DNA of 64,000 nucleotides from Maribacter luteus (GTDB taxonomy: Bacteria; Bacteroidota; Bacteroidia; Flavobacteriales; Flavobacteriaceae). Numbering within the stretch: the first letter of the stretch is position 1; the number at the start of each line of letters is the position of its first letter. The notes beneath the pieces are model-generated. The model did not search any database. It was not told the DNA's origin and worked only from the letters and a program-made list of their open reading frames with translations. Below, in pieces: positions 18,396-28,563 of this stretch. A program made the position numbers and the translations under genes. The DNA lies in contig NZ_WKJH01000026.1 of the NCBI RefSeq assembly GCF_009674825.1, positions 54,931 to 118,930 on the forward strand, in the 5' to 3' direction.

Positions 18396-18654
18396 AATCG
18401 AGGATTTTAATTTCCATCTTAAAAATAACCAGATATGAGACATTAGAGTATGATAAAAATCATGTAGGAAACACTTAAACCAAAAACCCTCTTATAATAT
18501 CCCGTAACACGACCATTAAAAAGTATTCACCCAGTAGACCCTGAAACAGGGATACAGATTACATATCGCACCTGTAATCAACGGACATATTTTTCAATTA
18601 GGTATCTTTACGGGTCTTTTAGATTGCCTTAACTTAAACGACATTATTAATCGC

Positions 18655-21465
18655 ATGAAAACAAAAGCACTTCTTGTTATTTTTCTTCTAAACAGCATTC
18701 TTCTGTTTACCCAAGAATTGCCACCTATTATCACCTACCCTCCCGAGGAATACCAAGCTGACAATCAGAACTGGATGATCTCACAGAGCTCCGATAAAAC
18801 AATTTATATCGCCAATAATTCGGGCTTGTTAGAATTTGACGGTTCCCGCTTTAAGCTATATTATTCCCCCAATCGATCCGTAATACGATCAGTTAAGGTC
18901 ATAAATGATTTGGTCTATACAGGATGTTTTATGGAGTTCGGATATTGGAAAAAAAACGATTTTGGCCTTCTTGTTTACCACTCTTTGATTCCAAAACTCA
19001 AAGAGCCGCTAATCGATGATGAGCAATTTTGGAATATCCTTGAAGTTGGGGATTGGGTATTGTTCCAGTCATTGGATCGTATTTACAGCTATAATACCAT
19101 AGATGAAACCTTCACGGTTATAGATTCTGAAACCTCAAGGGCAAAGATTTTCAATATAGACAATAACGTGTTTTTCCAACAATCGGACAAAGGTATTTTT
19201 GAGATAAAAAACGGAAACCCCATTTTGGTCTCCGAAGACCCCATTCTTGCTAAAAACCTAGTTATGGCCATTTATAGGATAGACCAGAAACTTTTATTTC
19301 TTTTAGAGAAAGGCGGTTTTTATTATTTGGAGGAAGATGGATTGAAAAAATGGAATACCGAGGCTGACAAACAATTGAACGAAATGAACTTATTCAGTAG
19401 CATTCAATTGAGCGATGGCAGTTTTGCATTGGGAACCATATCTAACGGTTTATATCGCATAGACAAGACAGGGAAGACCATAAATGCAATAAATAAAGAA
19501 AAAGGGCTGTACAACAACACCATATTATCCATGTTCGAGGACATGGACAAAAATCTTTGGCTCGGTCTGGACAATGGTGTCAGTGTCATAAATTATGATT
19601 CCCAATTCAAGGAGTATAATGACTTAAAAGGTGAGGTCGGCAACGTTTATGCCGCTAAAATTTTCAATGGCCTTCTGTATATCGGAACCAATCAGGGCCT
19701 CTTTTACAAAGAAGTGAATTCCCTGGATTCCTTTCAAATAATCGATGGTACCCAAGGTCAGGTTTGGTGCTTGGTTGAACTAAATGGCACATTGTTCTGC
19801 GGTCATAATAAAGGAACCTATGTAGTTAAAAATAATTCGGCAAGTTTAATATGTGAATTTCCGGGAACTTGGAACATCAAAAAAATCGAAAAAGACAGTT
19901 CCTTATTGCTTCAGGGCAACTATGAGGGTCTAAGTGTTCTTGAAAAGAGGAATGGGAAGTGGCAACTACGGAACAAATTAAAGGGATTTGATTTTTCAAG
20001 TAGGTTTTTTGAGTTTACCGATACAAACGAGATCATGGTCAATAACGAATATAAAGGTATCTTCAAATTAACCGTAGACCCCAATCTAGATGCTATCACT
20101 AATATACAAAATGAACCGGCTAACGGATTTGGATCAAGCTTGGTTCTTCATGACGATACCCTACTTTACACTGAAAACTCTAACCAAAGAATTTTAAAAT
20201 ACGATCATCACCAGCATAATTTCGTAGTCGACACGGTATTATCAAAAATGTTCTATGGTCCTGAAGACAACCTGCAAGGCATTTTAATACCCGACAATGA
20301 AACCAATAAACTTTGGGGATTCGGCGACAAAAACATCATCTATACCACTCCCGGCAAATTAAGTGATTTACCTGAAGTAGTGAAAATTCCAATTCCCCTA
20401 AACTTCAGGAGAAGTTTAGGTATTACAGGTTTTGAGAATATTTCGCACTTAACCGACAACACCTATCTAATCGGAGACTCAAATGGTTATACATTATTGG
20501 ACCTAGACAAGGTTAAAACCAAAGAGTATAGCATTAGAATAACCTCAGCATTTAAAAAATCGATAAATGCCCCAAGAACAGATATTCCATTGAACACTGA
20601 ACCGGAAATGGCCTTTAAAGAAAATAATCTTGAATTCTCTTACAGTGTCCCTAATTATGATAAATATGCGGAAGTAAGCTATCAGTACAAACTTGATGGA
20701 CTTAATGACAACTGGAGTAACTGGCTCTCCCAGCCAGATATCTCTTTCGAGAATTTAAGTTTTGGCGATTATACATTTAACGTTAGGGCGAAAATAGGTG
20801 ATCGATTATCAAAGAATATCGCGTCATTTTCATTTGTAATCAAAAGACCTTGGTATTATTCAAATGGCGCCATTTTATGCTATTTTCTATTTCTAGCATT
20901 AATTTCCTTTTTAATACATAAACTATACAAGGCCTACTATAAAAAGCAACATGCCCGCCTATTGAAAGAAAACACAAAAAAGCTTAAGCGAAAAAAACTC
21001 AAGGCACAAAGAAAGATCGTAGAGATTAAAAATGAAAAACTACGTCAAGATATAACGAATAAAAATCGGGAATTGGCCATTTCAACAATGAGTATCATTA
21101 AAAAGAACGAGTTTTTGAGTGCGATTAGGGACCAATTGAAGGAAAATGCGGACAATCCCGGAATAAAATCTGTTATAAGAACTATAAATCAGAACATTAA
21201 CAATGGCGACGATTGGTCATTTTTCGAAGAGGCCTTTAATAATGCGGATAAGGACTTCTTGAAGAAGATCAAAAAACTACATCCTGAATTAACCCCAAAC
21301 GACCTAAAACTTTGCGCCTACTTAAGACTAAACCTTTCTTCTAAAGAAATAGCCCCCTTATTGAACATATCTGTTCGTAGTGTGGAGGTAAAGCGTTACC
21401 GACTTCGAAAAAAAATGCAACTACAGCACGAATCAGGGCTAACGGACTACATCCTGAATCTTTAG
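18655..21465 (+). CDS. SusR-like membrane regulator: periplasmic propeller, Y_Y_Y domain, TM, LuxR-type HTH
   Basis: The 936-residue protein has a signal peptide or anchor (LLVIFLLNSILLFTQ), a long periplasmic part with two-component-regulator-propeller repeats (DMDKNLWLGLDNGVSVI is a clear one), and a Y_Y_Y domain ending near residue 727 (YQYKLDGLNDNWSNW...). A transmembrane helix follows at about 735-757, then a charged coiled coil, and a C-terminal LuxR-type helix-turn-helix (LSSKEIAPLLNISVRSVEVKRYRLRKKM). There is no histidine kinase or receiver domain, so sugar binding outside is probably passed straight to DNA binding, as in SusR-type regulators. It stands directly upstream of susC on the same strand and is the obvious regulator of the locus. 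Confidence 0.88.
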   Translation: MKTKALLVIFLLNSILLFTQELPPIITYPPEEYQADNQNWMISQSSDKTIYIANNSGLLEFDGSRFKLYYSPNRSVIRSVKVINDLVYTGCFMEFGYWKKNDFGLLVYHSLIPKLKEPLIDDEQFWNILEVGDWVLFQSLDRIYSYNTIDETFTVIDSETSRAKIFNIDNNVFFQQSDKGIFEIKNGNPILVSEDPILAKNLVMAIYRIDQKLLFLLEKGGFYYLEEDGLKKWNTEADKQLNEMNLFSSIQLSDGSFALGTISNGLYRIDKTGKTINAINKEKGLYNNTILSMFEDMDKNLWLGLDNGVSVINYDSQFKEYNDLKGEVGNVYAAKIFNGLLYIGTNQGLFYKEVNSLDSFQIIDGTQGQVWCLVELNGTLFCGHNKGTYVVKNNSASLICEFPGTWNIKKIEKDSSLLLQGNYEGLSVLEKRNGKWQLRNKLKGFDFSSRFFEFTDTNEIMVNNEYKGIFKLTVDPNLDAITNIQNEPANGFGSSLVLHDDTLLYTENSNQRILKYDHHQHNFVVDTVLSKMFYGPEDNLQGILIPDNETNKLWGFGDKNIIYTTPGKLSDLPEVVKIPIPLNFRRSLGITGFENISHLTDNTYLIGDSNGYTLLDLDKVKTKEYSIRITSAFKKSINAPRTDIPLNTEPEMAFKENNLEFSYSVPNYDKYAEVSYQYKLDGLNDNWSNWLSQPDISFENLSFGDYTFNVRAKIGDRLSKNIASFSFVIKRPWYYSNGAILCYFLFLALISFLIHKLYKAYYKKQHARLLKENTKKLKRKKLKAQRKIVEIKNEKLRQDITNKNRELAISTMSIIKKNEFLSAIRDQLKENADNPGIKSVIRTINQNINNGDDWSFFEEAFNNADKDFLKKIKKLHPELTPNDLKLCAYLRLNLSSKEIAPLLNISVRSVEVKRYRLRKKMQLQHESGLTDYILNL

Positions 21466-21798
21466 AGACCACACAGGTGGTACTTCATCACCACAACATT
21501 ACCCATACAAAAACGATTTCATAGCGTAATCAACAGTATTTCAACAGCTTTCAACACCCCGTTAACCCATATATCTTACACGGTAAACGGGTGAGGATAA
21601 TGCATTTTAAGAAGTTTTTTTTAAGATGTATGTTTTTTGTAGTGGTATTTTTTAAGGAATCCTTAACTCTTGCCGTTAAATTTACCTTAATAAAAAGTAA
21701 TCATAAATGAAATGCGCATAACGACTATCTCAATGCAAAAAGAAACATTGTTTATGCGAATTCCATCTGAAGAATTAAAAACTAACAAAAATTAACAG
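21466..21798 (+). promoter_or_regulatory. Regulatory region upstream of susC, with an inverted repeat
   Basis: This 333-base gap has no gene. It holds an imperfect inverted repeat: CACCCCGTTAACC at 21555-21567 and GGTAAACGGGTG at 21582-21593, separated by 14 bases, about 205 bases before the susC ATG. No T-run follows it, so it is not a terminator. It is a candidate operator for the neighbouring LuxR-type regulator. Further right the sequence is very AT-rich, with several imperfect -7-like boxes but no clean TAnnTTTG, which would suit an activator-dependent promoter. Confidence 0.45.
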
Positions 21799-24700
21799 AT
21801 GAAGTCAAAAATTTTATTTCTCACATTGTTCTTGGTAACATCGTTTACATTTGGTCAATCGACCAATGTATCGGGCACCGTTTCGGATTCAGGCAACATG
21901 CCGATTCCGGGGGTGAATGTTATCGTGAAAAACACGACAAAGGGAACAGCAACAGATTTTGATGGCGTATTTGCCCTAAATGATGTTCCTATCAATTCAA
22001 CCTTGGTTTTCTCCTATTTAGGATTTCAGTCCCAAGAAATCGAAGTTACCAGTCGAAACCAAACCTTTAATGTCATATTGCAAGAAGACACTGAAGCTTT
22101 GGAAGAAGTAGTGGTTATCGGTTATGGTACACAAAAGGTAACCAAAGTATCCGGTGCAATATCTACGGTAAAGTCAGAATCTATCGAAAAACTGAAACCG
22201 TTGCGGGTTGAAGAAGCCCTTCAAGGTAGTGCCTCTGGGGTATCGGTTATCCAAAGTGGTTCCCCAGGCAGTAAACCAACCGTATTAGTTCGAGGTATTC
22301 CCTCATTTTCAGGCTCAGACCCCGTAGTGATTATCGATGGCGTACCCCAGAGTTTAGATGATTTGAATTCTATCAACTCAGCCGACATTCAATCACTGAA
22401 CATCTTAAAGGATGCTGCCTCTACTGCCATTTATGGTGTTAAGGGTGGTAATGGTGTTATAGTGGTTACCACTAAAAACGGTAGGAAAAACGAGAAGGCA
22501 GAATTCAGTTTCAACACTTACACCGGTTTTCAATCTGTAATCAAAAAAATTGGGGTTCTTAACGCCACTGAATATGCCGGTATAATAAATGAAGGTAGCG
22601 TTGCCGCAGGAGGTGATTTAATTTTCTCGGACCTATCCTCTTTAGGACAAGGTACCGATTGGCAAGATGAAGTCTTCAAAGATGCATCCGTTACTTCCTA
22701 TTCACTTTCTGCCAGAGGTGGTTCAGATAATATAGGTTACTTCTTATCCACTGGTTATTTAAGTCAAGGAGGTATCGTAGGTGGTAATGACAAATCCAAT
22801 TTTAATAGATTGAACTTTACGGCCAACGTTGATATCCAATTGACACCTAAATTGAAATTCATACTCAATTCGAGCTATGCCAATATTAAAAGTCAAACCG
22901 TTGCCGAAAATTCATTCAACTCCATTATTGGTAATGCGTTGAACTTTGACCCAACGGTTTCTGTTTACAATACAGACCCGAATGATTTTGCTACTTATGG
23001 GTACAGTAACTTACTGTTATCCGAAATATTCAATCCTGTACAAAGATTGGAAGACACCCATAATGAAAACAACGGCAATAAATTGTATGGCAAATTCGAA
23101 TTGCAATACGATCTATTGGATAATCTTAAAATTACTTCGCGTTTCGGTTACACCAAATGGGACCAAGTAAGCAAAAGCTTTACCCCTCTTGCCTATTACG
23201 GCCCTAATAATGTTTCAAGTGATTATTATTCTGATGGTACGGTGAAAACACAGGAAGTAGACAACGGTGATGGCACAACTACCACTATTCCTTCATTTCA
23301 TAATAGTGTTACCGAAAGTACGGTATCCAATTTCAGCTATACTTTTGAGACCTTTGCTAGTTATAATTTTCAAATAGAGGAAAAAAACAACTTTGATGTG
23401 GTCTTGGGTATTTCCAGAAGTAAATCCACAGGTGAAGGTTTTGGTACCACCAGACAGGATGTTCGGGACAATTCATGGGAATGGGCAGATATAAGTGCTG
23501 CTACTGGAGTTAATACCGAGTTGAACACCGATGCTTATACGGGATATAGTTATCAAGACCTGGAACGCAGGAACGTATCTTATTTCAGCAGGATCAATTA
23601 CGATTACGAAGGCAAGTATTTAGCATCATTCTCTGCTCGTAGAGATGGTTCAATTGCTTTTGGTGATGATAATAAGTTCGCTAATTTTTACGCAGGTTCC
23701 TTGGGTTGGGTCGTATCCAATGAAAACTTCTATAACCTAGATGCTATTGATTTCCTGAAAATAAGAGGTAGTTATGGTACGGTGGGTAACGAAATAGTAG
23801 ACCCTCAATATGTAAAGATAACAATTGGTGGACCAAGCTATAATTCCACCGCAAATAGCAATGGATATACGTTTGGCACTGAATTCGTTTCCGGCGCCAC
23901 GGTAAATTCTTTTGATAACCCAACTTTAAGCTGGGAAGAACAGACCCAATATAACATGGGTTTTGATGCCACTTTGTTCAAGGATATTTCCATTACCGCA
24001 GATTACTTTAACAAATCAGTGGATGGATTGTTGTTCACAGATGCACCCCCATTATATGCAGGTACATCTGAACCGGTAACATCCAACATCGGAAGTACAG
24101 AAAGTGAAGGTATAGATCTAACCATAGGGTACAGGAACAGTGGGGCGCAGGAATTTAAATTCAATACATCAGTGACCTTTACTACCTCTAAGAATAAAGT
24201 AACCGAAACGAATAGCGATGGTACGGCATTTGTGTCTGGAGGCTCATATTTCAATGGTCAAAGCCATAATATAACTCGATTTGAAAAAGGTTATACCCCT
24301 GGATATTTTTATGGATATAAAACAGACGGATTATTCCAAAATCAAGCAGAAATCGATGCCCATGCCACCCAAGATGGAGCCCAACCGGGCGATATTCGGT
24401 TTGTTGACTATAACAATGATGGGGTAATCGATGATGATGACAAAACGAAGATCGGTGATCCTTTCCCAGAATTTACAATTGGCTGGAATTTAGGTTTCGA
24501 TTATAAAAATTTCGATTTAAGCATGTTCACATATGCTTCTGTAGGCAATGACATCTACCGGGCTTATGAACGTAATGCCCAATACTCAAACAAATTCAGG
24601 AATATTCTTGACAGATGGACCGGGGAAGGTACCACTAACGATGCGAATAACCCACGGTATACTTTTGAAGATACCAACAGTAACATTAGACCTTCTGACC

Positions 24701-24960
24701 GATATGTTGAAGATGGAAGCTTTATAAAAATCAAAAGTTTGATATTGGGCTATACCCTACCGGAATCATCAAATAACTTTTTCAGTAAAATCCGCATTTA
24801 TGCACAAGCCAAAAACTTGTTGACATTAACGGATTACACAGGTTATGACCCCGAAATATCAGACAACTCAGGTAATTCCGGAATTTTGGAAACAGGGGTT
24901 GACAGAGGTGCCTATCCACAAGCAAGAACGATCTTACTCGGTTTAGACCTTAAATTTTAA
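21799..24960 (+). CDS. susC: SusC-family TonB-dependent outer-membrane transporter
   Basis: The 1053-residue protein has a signal peptide (ILFLTLFLVTSFTFGQ), a carboxypeptidase-regulatory-like domain (VSGTVSDSGNMPIPGVNVIV, about 24-95), the SusC signature EEVVVIGYGTQKV, a plug domain (to about 225, ending NGVIVVTTKNG) and a long 22-stranded barrel ending in LLGLDLKF with a terminal Phe. SusC proteins import oligosaccharides across the outer membrane with a SusD lid, powered by TonB. It opens a run of four same-strand genes with gaps of 18-24 bases. The glycosidases nearby point to laminarin-type beta-1,3-glucan fragments as cargo. Confidence 0.96.
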   Translation: MKSKILFLTLFLVTSFTFGQSTNVSGTVSDSGNMPIPGVNVIVKNTTKGTATDFDGVFALNDVPINSTLVFSYLGFQSQEIEVTSRNQTFNVILQEDTEALEEVVVIGYGTQKVTKVSGAISTVKSESIEKLKPLRVEEALQGSASGVSVIQSGSPGSKPTVLVRGIPSFSGSDPVVIIDGVPQSLDDLNSINSADIQSLNILKDAASTAIYGVKGGNGVIVVTTKNGRKNEKAEFSFNTYTGFQSVIKKIGVLNATEYAGIINEGSVAAGGDLIFSDLSSLGQGTDWQDEVFKDASVTSYSLSARGGSDNIGYFLSTGYLSQGGIVGGNDKSNFNRLNFTANVDIQLTPKLKFILNSSYANIKSQTVAENSFNSIIGNALNFDPTVSVYNTDPNDFATYGYSNLLLSEIFNPVQRLEDTHNENNGNKLYGKFELQYDLLDNLKITSRFGYTKWDQVSKSFTPLAYYGPNNVSSDYYSDGTVKTQEVDNGDGTTTTIPSFHNSVTESTVSNFSYTFETFASYNFQIEEKNNFDVVLGISRSKSTGEGFGTTRQDVRDNSWEWADISAATGVNTELNTDAYTGYSYQDLERRNVSYFSRINYDYEGKYLASFSARRDGSIAFGDDNKFANFYAGSLGWVVSNENFYNLDAIDFLKIRGSYGTVGNEIVDPQYVKITIGGPSYNSTANSNGYTFGTEFVSGATVNSFDNPTLSWEEQTQYNMGFDATLFKDISITADYFNKSVDGLLFTDAPPLYAGTSEPVTSNIGSTESEGIDLTIGYRNSGAQEFKFNTSVTFTTSKNKVTETNSDGTAFVSGGSYFNGQSHNITRFEKGYTPGYFYGYKTDGLFQNQAEIDAHATQDGAQPGDIRFVDYNNDGVIDDDDKTKIGDPFPEFTIGWNLGFDYKNFDLSMFTYASVGNDIYRAYERNAQYSNKFRNILDRWTGEGTTNDANNPRYTFEDTNSNIRPSDRYVEDGSFIKIKSLILGYTLPESSNNFFSKIRIYAQAKNLLTLTDYTGYDPEISDNSGNSGILETGVDRGAYPQARTILLGLDLKF

Positions 24961-24978
24961 TATCGAAAATCAACTAGT

Positions 24979-26475
24979 ATGAAAAATATAAAAAACAGTA
25001 TAAGCTTGATCATCATACTTTCAATCTTCGTCGGTTGTTCAGACGTGGTTGAATTTGATCCGCATGATGAATACGAAGTAACTGAAGTAGATTATCTACA
25101 AACAGAATCTGATTATGAAACCATGGCAGTAAGCTGCTATACGCCGACACAATGGCTTAACCAATTAGTGGTAATCGGCGATATAGCTTCTGACAATGCA
25201 GTGGCCGGTGGTGAAAATGCTTCCGATGTTGTGGCATTGCAACAAATAGACGATTACACCATTTTAACCAATAACAGCACCCTTGAAGATTTATGGAAAT
25301 CGGCCTACGAAGGTGTTAACCGAACCAATTACCTTATTAGTTACAAAGACGTTAACTTACTAGGCGAAACAGTAGAGTTCGATGGTAAGGAAGCCCTATA
25401 TGGTGAAGTCTATTTCTTAAGGGCATATTACTATTTCAACTTGGTTAGGATGTTCGGCGACGTTGTTCTCTTTACAGACCATAAACTGGGACTTTCTGAT
25501 TTCGGCACTTTACAAAGATCTCCGAAAGAGGATGTTTATACCCAAATCGAAACAGACTTGCTTAGTGCCATAAGCGTTTTGCCTACTTCGGCCTCACAAC
25601 AAGGAAGGGTTACTAAGTATGCGGCCCAAGCTTTATTGGGAAAGGTTTATTTATATCAGGAAAAATTTGATGAAGCTGCCTCTATGTTAGAGAATGTCGT
25701 TAACGGGCCCTTTAGCTTAGTCTCCAATTTTGATGATATCTTTTTATTGGAAGGTGAAAACGGACCAGAATCCATATACGAAGTACAATATTCGAACGGT
25801 CAACCTTATTATAACTGGAGTGGCCAAACCAGAGGCCAAGGAAATTATGCCGTACAACAATGCGGTGTAAGAGGTTTGAACGGAACGGCAGAGATGCCTT
25901 ACAATGCAGGTTGGAGCACTAACTTACCAACCCAAGACCTTGCCGCTGCTTATGAAGATGGTGACCAAAGAAAAGATGCTACAACTTTTGATGTCGAAGC
26001 TTATGCAACCAACAATCCGGATTTAGGAGTAACCTACCAAGTAGCCCCATATAAAAACACGGATTTATACAATAAAAAGTATTTACCAAGAAAAGGGCAA
26101 ACAAGCGGACAAGTAGAGTTGAATTACGAAAACAACCAACGTATAATTCGTTACTCGGACGTATTGTTAATGGCTGCGGAGGCTAATTTAAGATCCTCCT
26201 CTCCCAATGCCTCAAAAGCACAGGGATACTTAGACCAAGTACGTGACAGGGCCTTCGGCGATTCTGACCATAGGGTTACTGCCACAGTTGATGCCGTTTG
26301 GAACGAAAGACGTTTGGAACTGGCCATGGAAGGTGATCGTTTCTTCGATTTAGTAAGAACGGGACAAGCCGCTACAGTTTTAGGAAGTGGATATAACCCA
26401 GCAACTAATGGACTTTTCCCCATTCCACAGAATGAAATTGAAATTTCCAATCTCACCCAAAACGATGGTTATTAA
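24979..26475 (+). CDS. susD: SusD-family surface lipoprotein (RagB/SusD)
   Basis: The 498-residue protein has a lipobox FVGCSD near residue 20, the N-terminal SusD-like part (LWKSAYEGVNRTNYLI, EALYGEVYFLRAYYYFNLVRMFG, typical helix and TPR contacts) and the C-terminal RagB/SusD part (YSDVLLMAAEANLRS, WNERRLELAMEGDRFFDLVRTG, LFPIPQNEI). SusD lids bind the glycan on the cell surface and pass it to the SusC pore. It is 18 bases after susC. Confidence 0.96.
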   Translation: MKNIKNSISLIIILSIFVGCSDVVEFDPHDEYEVTEVDYLQTESDYETMAVSCYTPTQWLNQLVVIGDIASDNAVAGGENASDVVALQQIDDYTILTNNSTLEDLWKSAYEGVNRTNYLISYKDVNLLGETVEFDGKEALYGEVYFLRAYYYFNLVRMFGDVVLFTDHKLGLSDFGTLQRSPKEDVYTQIETDLLSAISVLPTSASQQGRVTKYAAQALLGKVYLYQEKFDEAASMLENVVNGPFSLVSNFDDIFLLEGENGPESIYEVQYSNGQPYYNWSGQTRGQGNYAVQQCGVRGLNGTAEMPYNAGWSTNLPTQDLAAAYEDGDQRKDATTFDVEAYATNNPDLGVTYQVAPYKNTDLYNKKYLPRKGQTSGQVELNYENNQRIIRYSDVLLMAAEANLRSSSPNASKAQGYLDQVRDRAFGDSDHRVTATVDAVWNERRLELAMEGDRFFDLVRTGQAATVLGSGYNPATNGLFPIPQNEIEISNLTQNDGY

Positions 26476-26493
26476 TAACAAAAAGACTTTAAA

Positions 26494-28539
26494 ATGAAAA
26501 CATTAAAATATATTTTAAGTGCTATTGTCCTTTTGACCACTGCTTGGGGTTGCGAGGATAATAGTTTTGACAACCTCGATTTCGTTGAATCCGCGGTTGC
26601 TCCCACAAATGTTTCCGCATTGTTCGGAGTTACGCAAGACAACACGGGAAGCGTAACGATAACCCCGAATAGTGAAGGTGCCGTTTCTTATAGCGTTCAA
26701 TACGGTGATGACACCGCAGAAGCAGAAACTGTTTCACAAGGTGAAAGTACGACCCATATATATGCTGAAGGCTCATATAATGTAGTGATCAAAGCTATCG
26801 GAATTACAGGTTTAAGTTCGGAAATCACATTGCCTTTAGAGGTATCGTTCAAGGCCCCTGAAAATTTAGAGGTCACCATTGCAAATGATGAAGCGGTTTC
26901 AAAACAGGTCAATGTAACCGCTACTGCGGATTACGCCATTTCCTTTGATGTTTATTTTGGGGAGGAAGGCAATGACGATCCCGTTTCTGGAAATATAGGT
27001 GAAACGGTTTCTTATGTATATACCGAACCTGGCACGTACACCATAAGAGTTGTTGCCAAAGGTGGTGCTATTGAAACAACAGAATATTCCCAGGAATTTG
27101 AAGCGGTGGCCATTGTGCAGCCTATAGCGTCTGCAACTACCCCACCAACGAGAAATGTCAACGATGTAATCTCTGTTTACAGTTCTAAGTATACCGATAT
27201 TTCTGGAGTTGATTTTAACCCGGATTGGGGACAATCAGGGCAAGGTAGCAGTTATGCTGAATTCGATTTGAATGGAGATACCATGTTACAGTACATTAAC
27301 CTGAGTTATCAGGGCATCCAATTTGCCGCAGCAGAGGACTTATCAGAAATGGAATATTTACATATGGATGTTTGGACTGCAGATGTAACCACCATCGAAA
27401 CCTCGTTGATCAGCTTAACCAATGGTGAAAAACCAGTGGTTTCGGAATTAAACGCTGATCAATGGACAAGTATCGATATTCCAATATCAGCTTTTACAGA
27501 CCAAGGTTTAACCGTAGCCGACATACATCAACTTAAATTCGTAGGTGACCCATGGGCTGGTGGAACAGTCTTTATAGACAACCTATATTTCTATAGGGCA
27601 TCTACCTCAGAGGTAAGTGGTTCGCTTCCTATAGATTTTCAATCTGATTATGTATTTAGCTCCTTTGATGGTGGGTCGATTGCAACGGTCGAAAATCCAG
27701 ATACTTCCGGGAACACCTCGGCAAACGTGGCTGAATTGATCAAAGGCGACGGTCAAACTTGGGCTGGATCTAAAATAACAGTGGAAGAACCGTATGATAT
27801 TTCGGAAAACACTGTAGTTACCATGAAAGTATGGTCGCCTAGAGTAGGATTGAATGTATTGATGAAATTCGAGGATGAAGCCGTATGGCCCGACACCTCT
27901 GCCACAAGTGAGATAACTGCGACTACAACAGTTGCCAATGCCTGGGAAGAGTTATCGTTTACCATTACAGGTGTTGATTCCAGTCTATATTACTACAATT
28001 TGGTATTGATTATGGATAATGGAACCGTTGGTAACGGCAGCAGTGATTATACGATTTATGTAGATGATATTTCAATTGCCACATTCTTGGATTTTGAAGA
28101 AAATTACGCAATGAGTTCTTTTGATGGAGGGTCAATATCCGCGGTTGAAAACCCAGATACGACTGGCAATACTTCCACTACAGTAGCACAGTTGGTCAAA
28201 GGTGCCGGTCAAACATGGGCCGGATCAAAAATTACAGTAGAAGAACCTTTCGATATTGAAGAAGGCACCACGATCAAGATCAAGGTATGGTCACCACGTG
28301 CAGGATTGAATTTATTGATGAAATTCGAGGATGCTGCTGCTTGGCCAGATACCGCTGCCACTGATGAAATTACCGTAGCCACTACAGTAGCCAATAGTTG
28401 GGAGGAATTAACCTATAACATCACCGGAGTAGATTCGAATATCGACTATTACAATTTAGTATTGATAATGGATAATGGGACCATGGGAGATGGAACCGAT
28501 AATTATACCATCTACGTTGATGATATTTCACAAAACTAA
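26494..28539 (+). CDS. Surface glycan-binding lipoprotein (SusE/F position) with PKD-like and duplicated C-terminal domains
   Basis: The 681-residue protein has a lipoprotein signal (TTAWGCED, Cys near residue 20) and two PKD-like modules (about 40-115 with VQYGDDTAEAE, and 120-200 with VYFGEEGNDDP). A CBM-like domain at about 205-370 contains FNPDWGQSGQGSSYAEFD, and two copies of a roughly 150-residue module follow at about 379-530 and 531-681. There are no glycosidase catalytic motifs. Its place between SusD and a GH16 lipoprotein, and the modular binding-domain layout, indicate a surface protein that holds laminarin near the transporter. The ligand is inferred from context. Confidence 0.82.
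   Translation: MKTLKYILSAIVLLTTAWGCEDNSFDNLDFVESAVAPTNVSALFGVTQDNTGSVTITPNSEGAVSYSVQYGDDTAEAETVSQGESTTHIYAEGSYNVVIKAIGITGLSSEITLPLEVSFKAPENLEVTIANDEAVSKQVNVTATADYAISFDVYFGEEGNDDPVSGNIGETVSYVYTEPGTYTIRVVAKGGAIETTEYSQEFEAVAIVQPIASATTPPTRNVNDVISVYSSKYTDISGVDFNPDWGQSGQGSSYAEFDLNGDTMLQYINLSYQGIQFAAAEDLSEMEYLHMDVWTADVTTIETSLISLTNGEKPVVSELNADQWTSIDIPISAFTDQGLTVADIHQLKFVGDPWAGGTVFIDNLYFYRASTSEVSGSLPIDFQSDYVFSSFDGGSIATVENPDTSGNTSANVAELIKGDGQTWAGSKITVEEPYDISENTVVTMKVWSPRVGLNVLMKFEDEAVWPDTSATSEITATTTVANAWEELSFTITGVDSSLYYYNLVLIMDNGTVGNGSSDYTIYVDDISIATFLDFEENYAMSSFDGGSISAVENPDTTGNTSTTVAQLVKGAGQTWAGSKITVEEPFDIEEGTTIKIKVWSPRAGLNLLMKFEDAAAWPDTAATDEITVATTVANSWEELTYNITGVDSNIDYYNLVLIMDNGTMGDGTDNYTIYVDDISQN
27628..28539 (+). 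repeat. Tandem duplication of a ~455-base domain-coding unit
   Basis: Two consecutive units (about 27628-28082 and 28083-28539) encode the same ~150-residue domain. A hand alignment of about 149 positions gives roughly 73% identical residues, with shared blocks such as GQTWAGSKITVEEP, LMKFED and YYNLVLIMDNGT. Synonymous positions differ often, so the copies are not brand-new but are kept under similar constraint. Confidence 0.9.
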
Positions 28540-28563
28540 TAAGTCTAAATAATTAAGGTACTT

